64,000 nt of DNA from contig NZ_SGXC01000001.1 in assembly GCF_004216695.1 (NCBI RefSeq), positions 2,666,001 through 2,730,000 on the forward strand, written 5' to 3'. Made by a program: the position numbers and the translations under genes. The stretch's first letter is position 1, and each line of letters starts with the position of its first letter. This DNA comes from Pigmentiphaga kullae. Lineage in GTDB: Bacteria > Pseudomonadota > Gammaproteobacteria > Burkholderiales > Burkholderiaceae_B. The notes under the pieces are model-generated. The model was not told the origin of the DNA, searched no databases, and worked only from the letters and a program-made list of their open reading frames with translations. Of the stretch, positions 36,584-45,422 are shown piece after piece.

Positions 36584-37417
36584 GTGGGGCGCAAGAGAAA
36601 GGCAATTGATCCAAAGGAAGTTTTTTCCGATGGACTTGATGACGCGGCATATGCCGGATTCGAAAGCTGGTCTAACAGCCATTGGGCATGGGAATTCTTG
36701 CGACGGAATCCTGCTTTTCAAGACGCCTGCAACCGCGTGAGGTCAGCGAGCCGTCGAGATAGAAACGTACTGCGCGCAGAGGTGGCACGCCAGTTCTTCA
36801 TCCGGCGGTACATGCACTTTCGTCATGACTACGTTAACCATGATCCGCGTTCTCCGATGTTCGTGCGTGTCCGCGGCTACTCTTCCAAGATGCTAACTAA
36901 GCCCACAAAGATTTCGGTGACGTTGCAGCCAGATCAGTTCTTGGTCCTGTTTGACATTAGGCAGATGCGATACAGCGTGCGAGCCCTGAATGCGCAACTT
37001 GCAGAGGCAAAGAGGCAAATGAGCGTTCTGATAAGCCATCACGTGTCGGAGGGCTCTGCGCCGGCCATGAGAGATGAACCCGCAGGAGTTGTCCAGTCGC
37101 GTGGTCGGGGTGAAGCGAAGACTTGGCTAGGTTGGTTGCGAATGCTGGACGCAAAATCTCATGGGGTCAAAAACGATCGTGCTTATCGTTCCATTTTTCC
37201 GGGAAAGTGCTTGGGGAAGGATACGATGAAGATACAGCAAGCCTATTCAGACGAGTGGAAGAGTGCGTCTTCATACGCATCAGAGCGCTATCTTCAGATT
37301 GGGATGCGCGACAAGGTGGATCTCAAGCTGGGCCTACCTAAAGTGGTTGAAAGTTTAGACCAAGCCTTCACTCGGATGTCGCATGGTAAGCCCCCAGAGA
37401 ATTTCACCCCTTTTTAA
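36584..37417 (+). CDS. DUF6499/DUF2285-like ICE regulator
   Basis: A 277-residue protein. The N-terminal AYAGFESWSNSHWAWEFLRRNPAFQDAC is the DUF6499 pattern, and the C-terminal part (WLGWLRMLDAKSHGV... with a helical end) is like the DUF2285 domains that follow it in many integrative elements, where such proteins activate excision genes. The central part (ISVTLQPDQFLVLFDIRQ) is beta-rich. GTG 36584 has AAGGAC upstream and is preferred over GTG 36518; both are plausible. It is divergent from the AlpA-like gene. Confidence 0.65.
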   Translation: MGRKRKAIDPKEVFSDGLDDAAYAGFESWSNSHWAWEFLRRNPAFQDACNRVRSASRRDRNVLRAEVARQFFIRRYMHFRHDYVNHDPRSPMFVRVRGYSSKMLTKPTKISVTLQPDQFLVLFDIRQMRYSVRALNAQLAEAKRQMSVLISHHVSEGSAPAMRDEPAGVVQSRGRGEAKTWLGWLRMLDAKSHGVKNDRAYRSIFPGKCLGKDTMKIQQAYSDEWKSASSYASERYLQIGMRDKVDLKLGLPKVVESLDQAFTRMSHGKPPENFTPF

Positions 37418-38186
37418 CGCGCTGAATTCAATTTTGATCTCGCGGGCTGATCCGGCCTGCGCGTGCCGTCGACATGACAAGAATGTAATTGCCATCTCGC
37501 TCCTCGTCTGCTTGAATCGTCGACCATACCGTTCGTCGCGGGCGAACGAGCCGGCAGGCGTCGATTGCCGAGATATCTTCTTCCTTTCGGTCCCTCATGC
37601 TACCCATCGGATTCACCCCTCATCCAGGCACCACGACCTATTTGTTGTGGATAGTCGGCGGCATGCTCGTAGGGGGGCTGTGTGTGGCGTATCTGGAATG
37701 GAAGCGTAGACGAAGCAATGCGCGGCGGCGTTCTGAACGTCTCGGTCGGCGGCGCAAGGGACGATCAAAGAAAAGGCCATGATCTATTGAAGGCCTGCCG
37801 CTGGAATCTGCGCCGCGTCACAGAAAATTCATCAAAAAGGCGAAGTCGGGACAGCGTATCGGCCGGTGCGTGAGCATTGATGTAGCGATCCGATCGGTCA
37901 CGTAGCGTGATGCTCACGAGTAGGAAAGAGCAAGCTTATCTGCCGATAGTAGACGCACTGTTCGCGAGGTAAATGGATGCGACGGTTGTCGTCAGCGTTG
38001 CAGGCTTTCATGACGACTACAAGGCGGTCGGTCTACGTGTAGCGGCCGCGCTGTCAGTGGGTATCAAGCGCGCGTGCGGTACGCCGGGAAGGGCGCCTGT
38101 CCGAGCGTCCTGAGCGGCTTTCATTAACATTTGTGCAACGTGGTGTCCCCAAACTCGCCGCAAAGTTTTTGGGGAGAATCACCACT
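37418..38186 (+). other. gene-poor region with one possible small membrane ORF (37597-37782)
   Basis: A 61-codon plus-strand reading (37597-37782) has one hydrophobic segment (TYLLWIVGGMLVGGLCVAYL) and a very basic tail (RRRSNARRRSERLGRRRKGRSKKR), typical of small phage membrane proteins such as minor coat proteins, but the RBS is weak. Nothing else is supported. The stretch before the alkaline phosphatase genes contains CTTTCATTAACATTTGTG (38118-38135), a poor match to a Pho box. Confidence 0.35.
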
Positions 38187-39626
38187 ATGTTGAACACGAA
38201 AGCGCTTGGCGCTCTGATTACGACTTGTCTGGTAGCGGGTTGCTCCAGCGACAGTGACAAGACCAGTACAACGCCACCTCCGTCCGAAGCTCCGACGAAG
38301 AATGTTCTCTTCTTCCTCGGGGATGGAATGGGGATCACCACTCTCACCGCGGCACGCATCTACAAAGTCGGTGAGGACGGCAACCTGACAATCGACCAAC
38401 TACCTGAAACCGCGTTCGTGCACACGTACTCGAACGATGCTCAGGTCACCGACAGCGCACCGTCGATGGCGGCCTATATGACCGGCGTGAAGATGAACAA
38501 TGAAGTCATCTCCATGAGCGCGGATACGAAGGCGACGGACGCCAGCGGAAAGCCGTATCACACCAACTTCGATGCGACGTGTCCGAGCGGCAATGGCACG
38601 CCGGTGGAAACCCTGCTCGAGATGATGAAGGGCAAGGGATATGGAACCGGCGTCGTCACGAGCACGCGTGTTACCCATGCGACACCCGCGACGACGTATG
38701 CGCACGTCTGTCATCGCGACGCAGAGAACACGATCGCGGCTGCGTTGGTGCCGGGGGGCGTCGGGTATAACGCCAAGCTTGGCGACGGTATCGACGTTAT
38801 CTTCGGTGGCGGTACTGACTACTTCATCCCCAAGGAAGACGGCGGGAAGCGCAACGACAAGCGGAATCTGGTCAACGAACTCAAGTCGAAGTATTCGTTC
38901 GCGGGCAACCGTACCGAGTTCGACAAACTTCCTGTCGACGGCAGCAGAATCGCCGGCCTTTTTACCAAGAGCCATATGGCGTATGACCTCGATCGCGACG
39001 CAGCCAAAGAGCCCAGCTTGGGCGACATGACAGCCAAAGCGATCGATGTCCTTTCCGCGAAAAAGAAGGGGTTCTTTCTGATGGTGGAAGGCGGTCGGAT
39101 CGACCATGCGTTGCACGCCACCAATGCCCGGCGTGCGCTGCAGGATACGGTCGCGTTCGACGATGCGATCAAGGTTGCGTTGGACAAAATGCAGCAGGTG
39201 GATCCTGGCTTGAAGAACACCTTGTTGGTGGTGACGGCAGATCACGACCATACGTTGCAGATGAACGGCTATGCCGCGCGGACAGGAAAGACCGAGCCGG
39301 GCAGTCCGGGCGTGCTGGGCCTGGTGAAGAATTATGTTGGAGCCGCCGTGCCTAGCACGGATGTCGATGGCAACCCTTACACCATCATTGGATTCGGCAA
39401 TGGCCCCCGGCGTCTCGACACACGCGGGCCGATCGATGCGACGGAACTGGAGGACAAGAACTTCCGCCAGGAAGCCGTGATTCCGATGGATCCGGGCAGC
39501 GATTCCGAGACGCACGGCGGAGCTGATGTGTTCCTCGGCGCGCAAGGAGCAGGAGCCGAACAATTCTCTGGCGCACTCCTGAATACCGACGTGTTCGGTC
39601 TCATTCGCAAGGCGATCGATCTGTAG
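38187..39626 (+). CDS. alkaline phosphatase, lipoprotein type (first of a tandem pair)
   Basis: A 479-residue PhoA-superfamily phosphomonoesterase. A lipobox LVAGC (Cys19) follows a short signal peptide, so it is probably membrane-anchored. The metal and active-site residues are in FFLGDGMG, TDSAPSMAAYMTG (nucleophile Ser90), THATPATTYAHVCHR, EGGRIDHALH, VTADHDHT and THGGADV. The start at ATG 38187 has GGGGAG upstream. It is followed after 46 bp by a second, related phosphatase, so the pair probably arose by duplication. Confidence 0.92.
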   Translation: MLNTKALGALITTCLVAGCSSDSDKTSTTPPPSEAPTKNVLFFLGDGMGITTLTAARIYKVGEDGNLTIDQLPETAFVHTYSNDAQVTDSAPSMAAYMTGVKMNNEVISMSADTKATDASGKPYHTNFDATCPSGNGTPVETLLEMMKGKGYGTGVVTSTRVTHATPATTYAHVCHRDAENTIAAALVPGGVGYNAKLGDGIDVIFGGGTDYFIPKEDGGKRNDKRNLVNELKSKYSFAGNRTEFDKLPVDGSRIAGLFTKSHMAYDLDRDAAKEPSLGDMTAKAIDVLSAKKKGFFLMVEGGRIDHALHATNARRALQDTVAFDDAIKVALDKMQQVDPGLKNTLLVVTADHDHTLQMNGYAARTGKTEPGSPGVLGLVKNYVGAAVPSTDVDGNPYTIIGFGNGPRRLDTRGPIDATELEDKNFRQEAVIPMDPGSDSETHGGADVFLGAQGAGAEQFSGALLNTDVFGLIRKAIDL

Positions 39627-39672
39627 GGCGGCCGCCAAGCTTGATCATTGACGAACACAAAGGAAATATCAC

Positions 39673-41190
39673 ATGACTATCAAATTGAAGCGTGCGCGCC
39701 TGGCTGCACTCGTGGTAACGGCCCTCACGACGGGCTCGGCCCAGGCGGCGGGTGAGGCCAAGAACATCATCTTCTTTCTAGGCGACGGGATGGGGCCGGT
39801 AACGGTGACCGCGGCGCGCATCTACAAGGGTGAGAAGCAGCTCGCGGCCAAACCCGGATCCTTGATCACCTCGGAGCGGGCGGAGTTGGCCATGCAGTCG
39901 CTTTCCCAGGCTGCACGGATCAAGACGTACTCGCTGGACGGGCAGACCACAGACAGCGCGCCGTCGATGGCGGCGTACATGACCGGCGTCAAAATGCGGA
40001 ACGAGGTCATCTCCATGTCGGCCGAGACCACTGCTGTCGACGCTTCCGGCGCGCAGTACGTCACGGGGGAAGACTCGCGATGCCCTGCGAGCAACGGCAC
40101 CCCGGCAGAGACTCTGCTTGAACTGGCGAAGGCTAACGGCCGATCTGTTGGCGCGGTGTCCACCACACGAGTGGGTCATGCCACACCGGCCACCACCTAT
40201 GCGCATGTTTGCAACCGGAATGCCTACAACACCATTGCCGAGCAATCGACGCCTGGGCATGCCCGCTACAACACCAAACTGCTCGATGGGATCGATGTAC
40301 TCATGGGCGGGGGGCAACGCAATTACCTTCCACGCTCGGTCAACCCGAGCAGCCGTCGAACGGACGACGTCAATCTGGTCTCGATGTTCCAGGCGAAGGG
40401 TTACGCGTACGTAGACAGTGGCACCAGTCTGCGTTCGTTGAACACGGCGGGAACGACAAAGCTGCTGGGGCTGTTCTCGCAAAGCGAAATGGCATACGAG
40501 CTGGACCGAGTGAAGCCGGCCTTGGGATACGACCAGCCTAGCCTGGGCGAGATGACGCAAAAGGCGCTGGAGGTATTGAGCAAGAACAGCAAGGGATTCT
40601 TCTTGATGGTAGAGGGTGGACGCATCGATCACGCTTTGCACGGTACCAATGCCAAGCGCGCGCTCGAAGACACGCTGGCGTTCGATCAGGCTATCCAAAC
40701 GGCGTTGGACTTCATGAATCAGAAAGACCCAGGGCTGGCCAACACATTGGTGGTTGTGACGGCGGACCATGATCATGCGATGGCATTCAACGGCTATCCT
40801 AAGATCGGGAACCCGATCCTGGGAACCGTCAAGGGCTATGGCGACGGTAGCACCGCGCTTGCAGCGGACGGGAAGCCTTATACGACTCTCGTCTTCGGAA
40901 ATGGCGGCCGACCGAACAGCAGTGCATCGAGCCAAGTCAATGCCGAGGACGGCAACAAGCGCTGGATTGCTCCCGCGCGTGGTGCATCGCGCGAGGATTT
41001 GACGGGTGTCAACACACAGGACGACAACTACCTGCAGGAAGTGGGAATCGTGTTGGGCACACCTGGGGCAGAGACACACGGCGGCGGCGACGTGATGCTG
41101 TTTGCCGGAGGCGCGGGTGCGAAGATATTCAAGGGCACGATCGATAACACGAAAGTTTTCGGCAAAGTCCGAGAGGCGGCGGGTCTGTGA
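39673..41190 (+). CDS. alkaline phosphatase, secreted (second of a tandem pair)
   Basis: A 505-residue PhoA-superfamily enzyme with a cleavable signal peptide (basic start KLKRARLAAL, cleavage near AQAAG). Active-site blocks match the neighbour: FFLGDGMG, TDSAPSMAAYMTG (Ser95), GHATPATTYAHVCNR, EGGRIDHALH, VTADHDHA, THGGGDV. It has longer loops than the first copy, near residues 200-280 and 400-450. The two differ enough to have separate substrates. The stop TGA at 41188-41190 is closely followed by a secreted protein gene. Confidence 0.93.
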   Translation: MTIKLKRARLAALVVTALTTGSAQAAGEAKNIIFFLGDGMGPVTVTAARIYKGEKQLAAKPGSLITSERAELAMQSLSQAARIKTYSLDGQTTDSAPSMAAYMTGVKMRNEVISMSAETTAVDASGAQYVTGEDSRCPASNGTPAETLLELAKANGRSVGAVSTTRVGHATPATTYAHVCNRNAYNTIAEQSTPGHARYNTKLLDGIDVLMGGGQRNYLPRSVNPSSRRTDDVNLVSMFQAKGYAYVDSGTSLRSLNTAGTTKLLGLFSQSEMAYELDRVKPALGYDQPSLGEMTQKALEVLSKNSKGFFLMVEGGRIDHALHGTNAKRALEDTLAFDQAIQTALDFMNQKDPGLANTLVVVTADHDHAMAFNGYPKIGNPILGTVKGYGDGSTALAADGKPYTTLVFGNGGRPNSSASSQVNAEDGNKRWIAPARGASREDLTGVNTQDDNYLQEVGIVLGTPGAETHGGGDVMLFAGGAGAKIFKGTIDNTKVFGKVREAAGL

Positions 41191-41210
41191 TGGTTGGGCA
41201 GGAGTCACCG

Positions 41211-41903
41211 ATGAAGTGGTTGGCGTGGGTCCTGCTCGTCCTTGCACCGATGGGGGCGTCCGCACAGGATACCCCAGCGCCCGATCTGAACCTGAAGGTT
41301 CAGCGTCAGAGTACGACTATCGGGCGCGATGGTGTGCAAAGGGAGAGCCGATACACAGATCGGGTATACCGCCGCTCAGGCATGGTTTGGACTGAACGCG
41401 ATTTCCCGGCGGCGCTCGGGGCATCTGACACCCATGGCCATGAAGCGCGTCAGCAGGGCGAGCATGCCGGTCATGCGCACTCGAGCACCGTTGGTTCGCC
41501 GGTATGGGTGCAGCAAGCGGCGGATGGAAAAATCGAGGTCCGGATGGTGTGGCGCCAACAGCGCAAGGTTCTGGCTATCGACGAGGCACACTATGGCAAT
41601 GTCGGCTACGGCGGGTCGTGGAATGTGGCGTACTGGCTGGTCGATCCGGGTAGCCTGGCCCGTATGGAGAAGGCGGGACCGGTGAGCGGTGGCGTACAAC
41701 GTTACCGCTTGAGGCAAGGAGAGTCATCGATCACCGTCGACTGGGACGTAGCCGCGCAGTACGCGCGTCAGATCGAGAGCCGTGGGCCGCATGGATTGAC
41801 CGTCAGTCGTATGACGGCGGTCTCGGTCCCCGCACCCAAGGTCCTGCCCTGGAAAGCGATCGAGGGCTATGAACAAGGCGACTACTCGGATCTCCTCGAT
41901 TAG
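41211..41903 (+). CDS. unrecognised secreted protein in the phosphatase operon
   Basis: A 230-residue protein with a signal peptide (MKWLAWVLLVLAPMGASAQ). A His-rich loop (GASDTHGHEARQQGEHAGHAHS) suggests metal binding. The rest looks beta-rich (VEVRMV, YGGSWNVAYWLVDPGSLARM, ITVDWDVAAQYARQI). I do not recognise the family. ATG 41211 has GGAG upstream and is preferred over GTG 41187 and ATG 41190. Position right after two phosphatases suggests a metal-delivery or phosphatase-helper role; this is inference. Confidence 0.72.
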   Translation: MKWLAWVLLVLAPMGASAQDTPAPDLNLKVQRQSTTIGRDGVQRESRYTDRVYRRSGMVWTERDFPAALGASDTHGHEARQQGEHAGHAHSSTVGSPVWVQQAADGKIEVRMVWRQQRKVLAIDEAHYGNVGYGGSWNVAYWLVDPGSLARMEKAGPVSGGVQRYRLRQGESSITVDWDVAAQYARQIESRGPHGLTVSRMTAVSVPAPKVLPWKAIEGYEQGDYSDLLD

Positions 41904-41924
41904 CCAGTCGAATGAGGAGGAGGT

Positions 41925-42767
41925 TTACCGCGGCCGCAATGCGGCCGCGCCCAGCGCCAGCATTTCCAGGCAGGTCAGGGTCGAGCTGCACAGGGGGCTG
42001 CCGTTGGCGCGTGCGTCGGGCAGAACGATTGTTTCTGCGCAGGCCCGCGTCAGCACGTGGCGCGGCTGCTCCGTCATGATGATCGTTGGAATGCCCAGTC
42101 TGATTGCTTCGTTCATGGCGGCAGCCAACTCTCGATGGCTGCTATCTCGAATGGCAAGTATCAGGGCGTCGCCAGCAGCCAGCATGATGAGCTCGTCCTC
42201 CAGTGCCGGCCCTGTCCCGATGATCGGATAAGCGGGTATTCCGTGTCGGACGAAGAGCCAGGCGCCGTATTGCGCCATGATGGCTGAAGCGCCACGCCCC
42301 ATGATGCCGATTCGCTTGGCGTTTGTGAGTAGGGCGGTAGAGCGCGCGAGTGCCAGCCGGGTCGAAGGCTGTGCAAGTCGGCGCAACGATTGCTGGGACT
42401 CATCCAACACATAGTCCACTACGCGGTCGACATCCGCGCGCGTGGTGAGCAGTCCTGTGTCTACCGTTTGGTCAGGGTTGTTGTGCCCGATGGCTGAGGC
42501 TTGAAGCTCCAATTTCAGATAGGGAAGTCCTTCGTAGCCGAGTTTTTGAATGGTACGTATGACGGTAGCATCCGAGACACCCGCAAGACGTGCAATCTCC
42601 TCAGCGGAAGCGTTCAGCAGCGCGCCCGGGTGGTCGGCCATGAAATCGCACACTCGCTGCATACTGGGAGTGAGGTCGGGTCCGCGAAGGCGTATGCGCT
42701 CCTTGAGCTTGCAATTTGCCGTTTCGCCTTCAGGCTGCCGCTTGAGCTTGTCAGAGGTGGATGTCAC
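41925..42767 (-). CDS. RpiR/MurR-family transcriptional regulator
   Basis: A 280-residue regulator. The N-terminal HTH_6 domain (about residues 28-90: TPSMQRVCDFMADHPGALLNASAEEIARLAGVSDATVIRT) is followed by a SIS sugar-phosphate domain (about 120-260: RIGIMGRGASAIMAQYGAWLF, LIMLAAGDALILAI). Such proteins respond to sugar phosphates or amino sugars. It is convergent with the phosphatase operon, so its target may be that operon or the neighbouring methyltransferase gene. Confidence 0.9.
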   Translation of the reverse strand: MTSTSDKLKRQPEGETANCKLKERIRLRGPDLTPSMQRVCDFMADHPGALLNASAEEIARLAGVSDATVIRTIQKLGYEGLPYLKLELQASAIGHNNPDQTVDTGLLTTRADVDRVVDYVLDESQQSLRRLAQPSTRLALARSTALLTNAKRIGIMGRGASAIMAQYGAWLFVRHGIPAYPIIGTGPALEDELIMLAAGDALILAIRDSSHRELAAAMNEAIRLGIPTIIMTEQPRHVLTRACAETIVLPDARANGSPLCSSTLTCLEMLALGAAALRPR

Positions 42768-42803
42768 AAAGAAAGATTAGAAAATTTTGGGGCAGGGCGG
42801 CAC

Positions 42804-44357
42804 TCACTGATCCGAGAGGCGAGTGAGGTCTTCAACGATGAACCAGGGACAATTGCGATTGTGGGCGGCCAGTACTCTGACAACGTCCCGTCGGTACAGA
42901 CTCGTCGGCTCCGGGAACAGATAGATGGATCGCGTCCAGCTCGATGAACCGGCGCGGCTAGTTGGAGCGTTCTCGAATGCAACCTCGTCATCCAATTGAA
43001 GGCGGATCCATTGCAGAATGCCGACGCATTTGCCATCTCCGGTGACCGGTATGTCGAATATCTTGGTCTCGCCCGGCCAGGAGGCCTGGCTTTGGAAATC
43101 GAAAGAGAATGCGGCGAGGGGGTCGCTAAGCAGCTGGACGGGCAAGTCTTCGCGAACCAGAGGTTGACGTTTTGGAACGATGGCATTGAAGGCGCGAAGA
43201 TCGAATTCGCAGACGTCGGCCACAAACAGGTTGTCGCACAGCGCGTCTCCTCCTACTAGCGCGATCATGATGTTCGCCGATTGTGGGATGACCTGCGTCT
43301 GTGGCGACAGCAGCCGGCGCTTCGCATCCTCGATGCTGCTCAGAACGTGTTCGCCTAGTAGTTCACTGGAAAAAATCTCGGAGACAAAGACGTCGGGGGA
43401 GCGAGGAAGGTGTTCTCCAACTACCATTTCCTGGGAGTGCTTGGGGACCACTTGCACGGTTGCGCTGTATCCGTTGCTTCGTATGACCTCGGTCGCCGCC
43501 TGCGCGACGATCTGGTCCGCTTCGCAGGTCACCACCGTTTCGGCACCGTACCTGGCGGCCATCATGGCAAGCAGGCCGGATCCGGTACCGATCTCGAAGA
43601 CCACGGAGCCCGGCCTCACTGCTCGGTTCAAGGCGTTTTGGTAAGCGCGGTTGCGGGCGACATCGTTCATCATTGGGACGTGCCACAGCGGAACGGTGCG
43701 TAGTGCCAGATCGGCTAGCGCCCGATGGGCGGGGATGAACGTCGGAGACGCGTCCAGCGCGGCGCGATAGTGGGATCGTGCTTCGTCGACGTTGTCTTTT
43801 TGCTCCAGAAGCGTGCCGAGGTTGTAGTGCGACTGAGCGCTACCCGGCATATGGCGGGCAGCGCTTCGATACGAAGCAATGGCTTCATCGACACGGTGTT
43901 GGCGCTGCAACAGCCAAGCCAGATTGTGGTGGGCCATGGCAAGCCCGGGGTCTAGCGATAGCGCGGTGCGCAGACTGTGCTCGGCGTCCGAATACTGGCC
44001 GCTCTCGTGCTGCGCGAGACCGAGATTGCTCCAGTTGTGGGCAGAGTCAGGAGCCAGGTCGAGGGCCTCGGAGTAGCTGCGTATCGCGTCGTCCAGGCGG
44101 CCCACAGAGCTGTACGCGCTGCCGAGATTGGCGTGAACGTGGGGAAGACGAGGTGCTGCTGCCAGTGCTGCTTCGTAGATGGCGATGGCGTCATCGAAGC
44201 GGCCACTGCTGTGAAGAATAGTTGCGCGACGGAAATATGCCTCTGCAACAACCGTACTGTGAGGGTTCGCGCCCGTGGCGAGACAGCACTGCTTGCTCTT
44301 TCTCCCACTACCGCATGGGCAGGGAGCATTACGACCCGTCGCTTGCATACTTGCCAT
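42804..44357 (-). CDS. SEC-C / TPR / PRMT-like methyltransferase
   Basis: A 517-residue protein with three parts. Residues 10-27 are a SEC-C zinc motif (Cys13, Cys15, Cys24, Cys25). About 35-220 are five to six tetratricopeptide repeats (for example AYSSVGRLDDAIRSYSEAL). Residues about 225-517 are a class I SAM methyltransferase with motif I FEIGTGSGLLA (254-264), an acidic CEAD (Glu279) and a double-E-like loop SEIFSSELLGE (Glu327, Glu332/Glu336), the hallmark of PRMT arginine methyltransferases. Its target is unknown. Start ATG 44357; ATG 44348 is also possible. Confidence 0.85.
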   Translation of the reverse strand: MASMQATGRNAPCPCGSGRKSKQCCLATGANPHSTVVAEAYFRRATILHSSGRFDDAIAIYEAALAAAPRLPHVHANLGSAYSSVGRLDDAIRSYSEALDLAPDSAHNWSNLGLAQHESGQYSDAEHSLRTALSLDPGLAMAHHNLAWLLQRQHRVDEAIASYRSAARHMPGSAQSHYNLGTLLEQKDNVDEARSHYRAALDASPTFIPAHRALADLALRTVPLWHVPMMNDVARNRAYQNALNRAVRPGSVVFEIGTGSGLLAMMAARYGAETVVTCEADQIVAQAATEVIRSNGYSATVQVVPKHSQEMVVGEHLPRSPDVFVSEIFSSELLGEHVLSSIEDAKRRLLSPQTQVIPQSANIMIALVGGDALCDNLFVADVCEFDLRAFNAIVPKRQPLVREDLPVQLLSDPLAAFSFDFQSQASWPGETKIFDIPVTGDGKCVGILQWIRLQLDDEVAFENAPTSRAGSSSWTRSIYLFPEPTSLYRRDVVRVLAAHNRNCPWFIVEDLTRLSDQ

Positions 44358-44506
44358 CGTGCTTTATCAGGCGACAGACATTACCTGTTCGACGATAACG
44401 GCTGGCTTGCGATCGAATGACAATTTTGTAATCAGCGCGGCAGCAACGTTGTCATCCGATTCCAGGCGGCGAGTCGAAACTGACCGCGCCGCCTGGATTG
44501 CCTTGC

Positions 44507-44788
44507 CTAGTTGGCATACAGCTCTTGCATACGCCGCTTTTCGTCTGCGCTGATGTTACGCAGCTCTTCCCGAACCTGTTCACGGGTCTTGCCTTGCGTT
44601 GGCTTCTGGCTCAAGCTAGCAGCCTGAGGGGTGCCGCTCAGCGCCGAGCGCTGCGGTTGAGCATCGTGATTCGCCGCGAAGAAGAAGCGTTCGTTATAGA
44701 CATCATCGTGATAGGCCGAGTTGGCGAGTGCAATGCCGGGGGCGGCGATGACGAGCGTAGCGATGAGTGCGGTGATCGAGCGGTTCAT
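44507..44788 (-). CDS. small periplasmic DUF4148-like protein
   Basis: A 93-residue protein with a signal peptide (MNRSITALIATLVIAAPGIALA) and a polar, glutamine/charge-rich tail ending in TREQVREELRNISADEKRRMQEL, similar to the C-terminal helix of DUF4148 proteins and small metal-responsive periplasmic proteins. AGGAGTTTC precedes the ATG. It is divergent from the CzcI-like gene, so the shared 130 bp may carry a metal- or stress-responsive promoter. Confidence 0.65.
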   Translation of the reverse strand: MNRSITALIATLVIAAPGIALANSAYHDDVYNERFFFAANHDAQPQRSALSGTPQAASLSQKPTQGKTREQVREELRNISADEKRRMQELYAN

Positions 44789-44918
44789 GGTGAAACTCCT
44801 GTTGTGGTGGTCTGTAGGAGTCACTTTAGGCGTGATGCGCCGACGCGCCGCTGGCCGAATGATGACAATTTTGCAATCTGAGGGTGGCGTGACTCCTTGT
44901 CTTCCGAGCAAGTCGCTG

Positions 44919-45251
44919 ATGGCTCGCGTGACTGCGGTCGTCGTCATTCTCCTACTGCTGGCGCGAGGTGTCTTGGGCTCTGTCGCTGGGCTTTGCGAGC
45001 ACGATATCCGCGAGGCGACCCATCAGCGTCACCATCTTGGTCATCACGTCGACAACCACACGGTTACCGAGGCATCGCCTTCGTCGGTCGGGCACGAATG
45101 CAGCTTGTGCCATGCGGTGTCAGCTGCTGCCTTGATCGGTCCAATTGCTCCGGTTGCCAGTCTGCCACTCGTTTTCATCCCATATCCTCTGCTGTTCCCC
45201 AGCTACCGTTCCGTTGATCTTCCAGCGCCGGAACGCCCCAAGTGGCGTTGA
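44919..45251 (+). CDS. CzcI-like His-rich exported protein (first copy)
   Basis: A 110-residue protein with an N-terminal hydrophobic segment (VTAVVVILLLLARGVLGS) and the CzcI pattern: LCEHD, a His-rich stretch (HQRHHLGHHVDNHTV), and GHECSLCHAVS. CzcI proteins modulate metal efflux through periplasmic metal binding. A related copy lies at 50499. The start ATG 44919 gives a good signal peptide; longer readings do not. It precedes eptA in the same direction by 171 bp. Confidence 0.72.
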   Translation: MARVTAVVVILLLLARGVLGSVAGLCEHDIREATHQRHHLGHHVDNHTVTEASPSSVGHECSLCHAVSAAALIGPIAPVASLPLVFIPYPLLFPSYRSVDLPAPERPKWR

Positions 45252-45422
45252 GCCTGCTTGCGTTTCGGCGGTGAGCTCTGCTCGCCTTCTTTAACGCCGT
45301 GTGGGCGTTCTCCTCGTTCCAGCAACGTTCGACCTCTCCCGGCCTCTGACCTGGAGCGTGCGTTTGCGCGGATCGTCAGCGATGCGAGACCTTGACTACA
45401 CGGCCTGCTTGGGCTCGATCAA

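Noticed and set aside
38118-38135. Pho box upstream of the alkaline phosphatases
   Set aside because: CTTTCATTAACATTTGTG matches the first half-site only partly and the second poorly; not strong enough to claim PhoB control.
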